In this document: in pieces, positions 61,001-64,000 of the stretch | Numbering within the stretch: the stretch's first letter is position 1 | How the letters are laid out: every line of letters starts with the position of its first letter | DNA from: Parapristionchus giblindavisi | Taxonomy: Eukaryota > Nematoda > Chromadorea > Rhabditida > Diplogasteridae | NCBI GenBank assembly: GCA_943737045.1 | Contig: CALSFV010000208.1 | Coordinates: 310,001-374,000, forward strand | DNA length: 64,000 nt | Direction of reading: 5' to 3' | Notes under the pieces: generated by a model | The model's database searches: none | The model's input: only the letters and a program-made list of their open reading frames with translations | Told to the model about the DNA's origin: nothing | Position numbers and translations under genes: made by a program

Positions 61001-62701
61001 ATTTACATGAAATTAACACCACATTAGAAAGCCGACAACGGGATAGAGAGAACATGGTGATATCACGTGACAGTTGAGAGCAATATCAATTCATTTTAAA
61101 CAATGAAGTTAATAATAATCGTGTTATTCAATAGGTTCTATCGACAATGCGGACAGTTCGATCCTTCGGATGTGAGAATCATGAAATACGAAGATTCGAG
61201 AAGATGCTTGATAACACTCTTTCTATTGGAAAGAAAAGGTAAATAAAACCTTATGCGCCAGCGCATTTTAAAAAATTATAGAGCAATCGGATGCATTGGA
61301 AAGAATTGGACAGATGAGCTCACTTACTATTCAATTCCAGCAGCTGTAGTTATGTATGGAGGCTATCTTACTGTTCATAGTAAGTTTCTAATAATATCTA
61401 AAAAATTAAACAATCGGAATTCGCAGAACATGTCCTGCCTGAACATTTCATCTCCTTCATAGTTTATCAATTGCTCCTTGGAGAATACTTACACGTTCGT
61501 AGTTTTTGATACAACTCGTCTTATGTTACGAATCGGTTACTTTCAGGGTTTGTGCACAGTATTCACTGGCCTAAGGCAATCAATCGAGGCTTATCGTAAG
61601 GTATTCGAGTATATCAATAGAATGCCAACGATTGGCAATGATGGACAAGTAACTTCTGATGTGCAGGTATGATGATTGCTGTGCTCATCGTATCGTATGG
61701 TACATATTCAGGGTGATATGATGATCAATTCGGTTTCATTCAAAAATCCAAATCGCCATAGCGAGCCAGCATTGAAGGTAGGTCATTGGATCGGCCCATA
61801 TATCCTCACAGTTGAAATATTGTACAGAATCTTTCGCTTGAACTCAAACATGGCGAGACGATAGCCCTCGTCGGTCCCATTGGAGGCGACAAATCATCGA
61901 TTATCTCACTTATTGAACGTTTCTATGAACCAGAAGCAGGAGAGATTACTCTAGATGGCCACCCCATTCACGACTATCATCACATTCATTATCATCAAAA
62001 AGTGGCACTTGTGCCACAAGACCCTGCCATATATGATAGATCTATCATGCAGAATATTGCATATGGATTCGAAGGAGCTGCGGCTGCTGATATTATTCAG
62101 GTACTGGGACTATAGATCGTTCATCTAGTCATTTCGCTCATTTCAGGCTGCACGGATTGCAAATATTCATGACTTTGTTGTGGGATTGGAAAAAGGATAC
62201 GATACTCAATGTGGAGAGAAAGGAGTACAATTGAGTGGTTCGTTAAATACTGTGTTCCGTTGAAAAATTCATTTTAAATTATATTTAGGAGGTCAAAGAC
62301 GTAGAATTGCTATTGCTCGTGCATTGTTCCGTAATCCAGCTGTGCTGATTCTTGAAGAAGCAACTACTCCATTGGATACAGAAAGTGAAAATATTGTGCA
62401 AGAAGTCATGCAAACGTGAGTGCAAACATTTTTTTTAAATTTTTAAATTTTTATTATTGGTTTAAAAAATTCAGATGCAGTGGAAAACGTACCTTAATCG
62501 TCGTAGCTCATAAACTGTCAACAATCGAGAGGGCAAATCAAATCGCAGTTATCAACAATGGAGAAGTTGTGCAGGTACGAATATTGTACTGTTGATATCG
62601 TTAAAAAAATTATTCAGACTGGAAACCACAATGAACTAATGAAGGTTGAAGAAGGATTATATTATCACCTTGTGACTGGTGAACTCAAGCATGGAATATA
62701 A
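58014..62701 (+). CDS. HAF/TAP-like half ABC transporter with altered nucleotide site
   Basis: 21 exons in phase: 58014-58136, 58180-58299, 58501-58618, 58711-58768, 58812-58898, 58946-59103, 59151-59268, 59644-59831, 59973-60067, 60314-60424, 60526-60582, 61135-61238, 61282-61379, 61427-61494, 61547-61666, 61712-61777, 61828-62100, 62147-62237, 62289-62415, 62475-62574, 62618-62701; 787 residues, the usual HAF/TAPL length. N-terminal helices, then a six-helix ABC domain ([30 protein letters not shown]) and one nucleotide-binding domain. Q-loop (Q627), signature LSGGQ (683-687) and H-loop His739 are present. Walker A reads GPIGGDKSS (579-587): Asp584 replaces the last invariant Gly. Walker B reads VLILEE: Glu707 replaces the Mg-binding Asp. 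The D-loop is TPLD, not SALD. Relatives transport peptides across lysosome-related membranes; this copy may bind or hydrolyse ATP poorly. An AATAAA lies at 63082-63087. Confidence 0.88.
59355..59584. repeat. Palindromic MITE in ABC-transporter intron 7
   Basis: Inverted ends GTTGACTTATCCGATA and TATCGGATAAGTCAAC, with inner pairing of the ATCACACC / GGTGTGAT type. No coding capacity. Confidence 0.8.
60081..60203. repeat. Short foldback MITE, copy 3 of 3
   Basis: Diverged copy of the element at 32540-32667, sharing the ACTCTCTCGTAGACAAAGAA core and the GTGTGGCCAGAGCGG block. It lies in ABC-transporter intron 9, 14 bp after the exon 9 donor. Confidence 0.75.
60595..61023. repeat. Large palindromic MITE with TTA target duplication
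   Basis: A 429-bp near-palindrome in ABC-transporter intron 11. Ends TGTGGTGTTAATTTCTTGTA and the complement; inner arms carry AGCAAATATCTAGGTTCTCT and its complement. TTA flanks both sides (60592-60594, 61024-61026). Same termini and target as 14310-14513. Confidence 0.82.
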
Positions 62702-63221
62702 CTGTCGCCTGAGACCTTATATCGTACATCGTACATGCTCCTCGTATCGTCGTACATGCTCCTGTATTTTCATTTATCTTTTGCACGAATTCAAACCTGG
62801 TACCCTTCCATGTTGTATGTATATCCGAGTGTACCATGACATTTCATACCTGGTTCCTTATTGATTCTTAAACTTATTATCATACGAAGTATTGTTACTT
62901 TTTTCATCTCATCTCTTTCTCATTGGGTTCCATTTTCTCATAATACTATTATATTCATCGATGTTGTATATATTCATAATCGGGAAATCATCTCACTTCT
63001 CATTACTCTCTTGTTAATAAATGATAAATTCTCTTTTCTGAATTATTTTAATGCAAATCATCTCTGCACAAGTCAATATAAAATAAAGATTATTTATCAA
63101 AATATACACACGTGTATTTCTACTTGTATCCAAGTACGAGTAGAGAATCATATTTATGAGGGCAAAATGACATGTTAATTAACGAACTGAGATTGATTAT
63201 ATAATGAATGCACGGCGGTTA
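62702..63221. other. Region between convergent genes
   Basis: 3' UTR of the ABC transporter (AATAAA 63082-63087), then the 3' end of the minus-strand receptor. No further gene. Confidence 0.45.
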
Positions 63222-64000
63222 TTATGAATATTGGAATGCAGTATTCTCGTATGTGTAGTTTCCCTCTCCTGGAGGTGCATGCGAATCGGGCAAATTAGAG
63301 TGAGCTCTTCTCTGATGAACGGAACCTCCGGAACTTTTGTCTCTCTTCTCATCTTCTTCTTCCTTCTCTTCAGGAGGCGATCCATGTTCTTTCCTACTTG
63401 GATCTGCCTTGGTCGTGACGGGATCCTTGGTCACGGGCGTTGCTCGACTAGAATTGGTATATCTTACCACCGTTCTTCTTTAAAATGTAATCTTACCGAT
63501 AGTAGACATATTCAAAGGTGAGTGTAATAATAGAGAGGACAATTCCAGCTAAGATCACGATAAATACTCCTCCTATGTTTTGAATTGAAATACCATCCGA
63601 TTCGTCAGAATTCTCGGGGCATATTTTCTGAAATTATGATATCATAACGTGATGAAGCATAAGCTTTGCGAGTACAAGATGATAAATTCTTCATAATTAG
63701 TTTGACACCGTAATATCATTTCAACATTAAGTTGCGTGTGAACTTTTTTCAAATAATAATATATTTCTGTTTACCTTTCTCGGATTCTCGCTCCACCACG
63801 TCTCCTTTAGTCCTTCAAGACGACGTTGATTGAGAAGTTGAAGGATTCTATAATATAAGGAAAATATTGTGAAGGATTGTGGCCAATGGAATAAAGCGAA
63901 ACTGGATACGATTTCATGTATAAGATGTGTATTATAGCTTTGGTAGTTTTATGAAATGAATGAAGTACACTAACGCGCTCGATATATCATCCTTGAGTGG
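63222..64000 (-). CDS. Ionotropic glutamate receptor, 3' exons (partial, runs off the window)
   Basis: Minus-strand exons in phase: 63975-64000 (cut by the window edge), 63775-63847, 63497-63627, 63222-63447. They encode the end of the ligand-binding lobe (PLKDDISSAILQLLNQ...LKETWW, the conserved segment ending in the Trp pair), a Cys-containing stretch (KICPEN), and the fourth membrane helix (IQNIGGVFIVILAGIVLSII, followed by a Glu). A charged cytoplasmic tail of about 80 residues, rich in Lys, Glu and Pro, ends QYS. The pattern is AMPA/kainate-like rather than NMDA. This is a different gene from the receptor exon at 970-1165: orientation and sequence differ. The upstream part lies beyond 64000. 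Confidence 0.85.

Overview
This is nuclear DNA from a nematode. The genes are AT-rich and cut into many small exons by mostly short introns that end in a TTTCAG-like acceptor. Several start codons sit directly behind an AG, as expected for spliced-leader acceptors. The recognisable families (HLH-15/NHLH, IPMK, TRAPPC12, myotrophin, HAF half-ABC transporters, ionotropic glutamate receptors, C-type lectins) are animal genes. I cannot name the species. All exon models were read by hand from splice sites, phase and domain content.

Layout. 1-1165: 3' end of an ionotropic glutamate receptor (+). 1765-4384: IPMK-type inositol polyphosphate kinase (+). 5724-10448: CUB/C-type-lectin membrane protein (+). 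11786-13734: ZDHHC16-like palmitoyltransferase (-). 14629-24452: three co-oriented genes, API5-like, myotrophin and TRAPPC12. Two equal-length, inverted Tc1/mariner copies sit in the first introns of the last two. 24649-25047: HLH-15-like bHLH factor (-).

25881-31744 and 46862-57203 hold the most unusual content: three paralogous minus-strand genes, called A, B and C here, that join an N-terminal chromodomain to MBT repeats. A has chromodomain, four MBT repeats, SLED and SAM-like domain. C has chromodomain and four MBT repeats only. B, starting 96 bp after the stop of C, has chromodomain, two MBT repeats, SLED and SAM-like domain, but with a one-base frameshift in the SLED region. C and B look like an operon or a recently split gene. 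The MBT-SLED-SAM part resembles Sfmbt/Scm-type Polycomb proteins; the attached chromodomain is an arrangement I do not know from described families.

31.8-46.8 kb, between A and the B/C pair, is a repeat island: a decayed mariner at a splice donor of an unrecognised gene, an 860-bp duplication, an LTR-retrotransposon remnant with three zinc knuckles, a 4.8-kb palindrome with a nested LINE fragment, and a 2.8-kb palindrome.

58014-62701: a HAF/TAP-like half ABC transporter (+) with altered Walker A and Walker B residues. 63222-64000: 3' exons of a second ionotropic glutamate receptor (-), running off the window. Palindromic MITE-like elements are scattered through introns and intergenic DNA. 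I saw no convincing tRNA, rRNA or CRISPR array.
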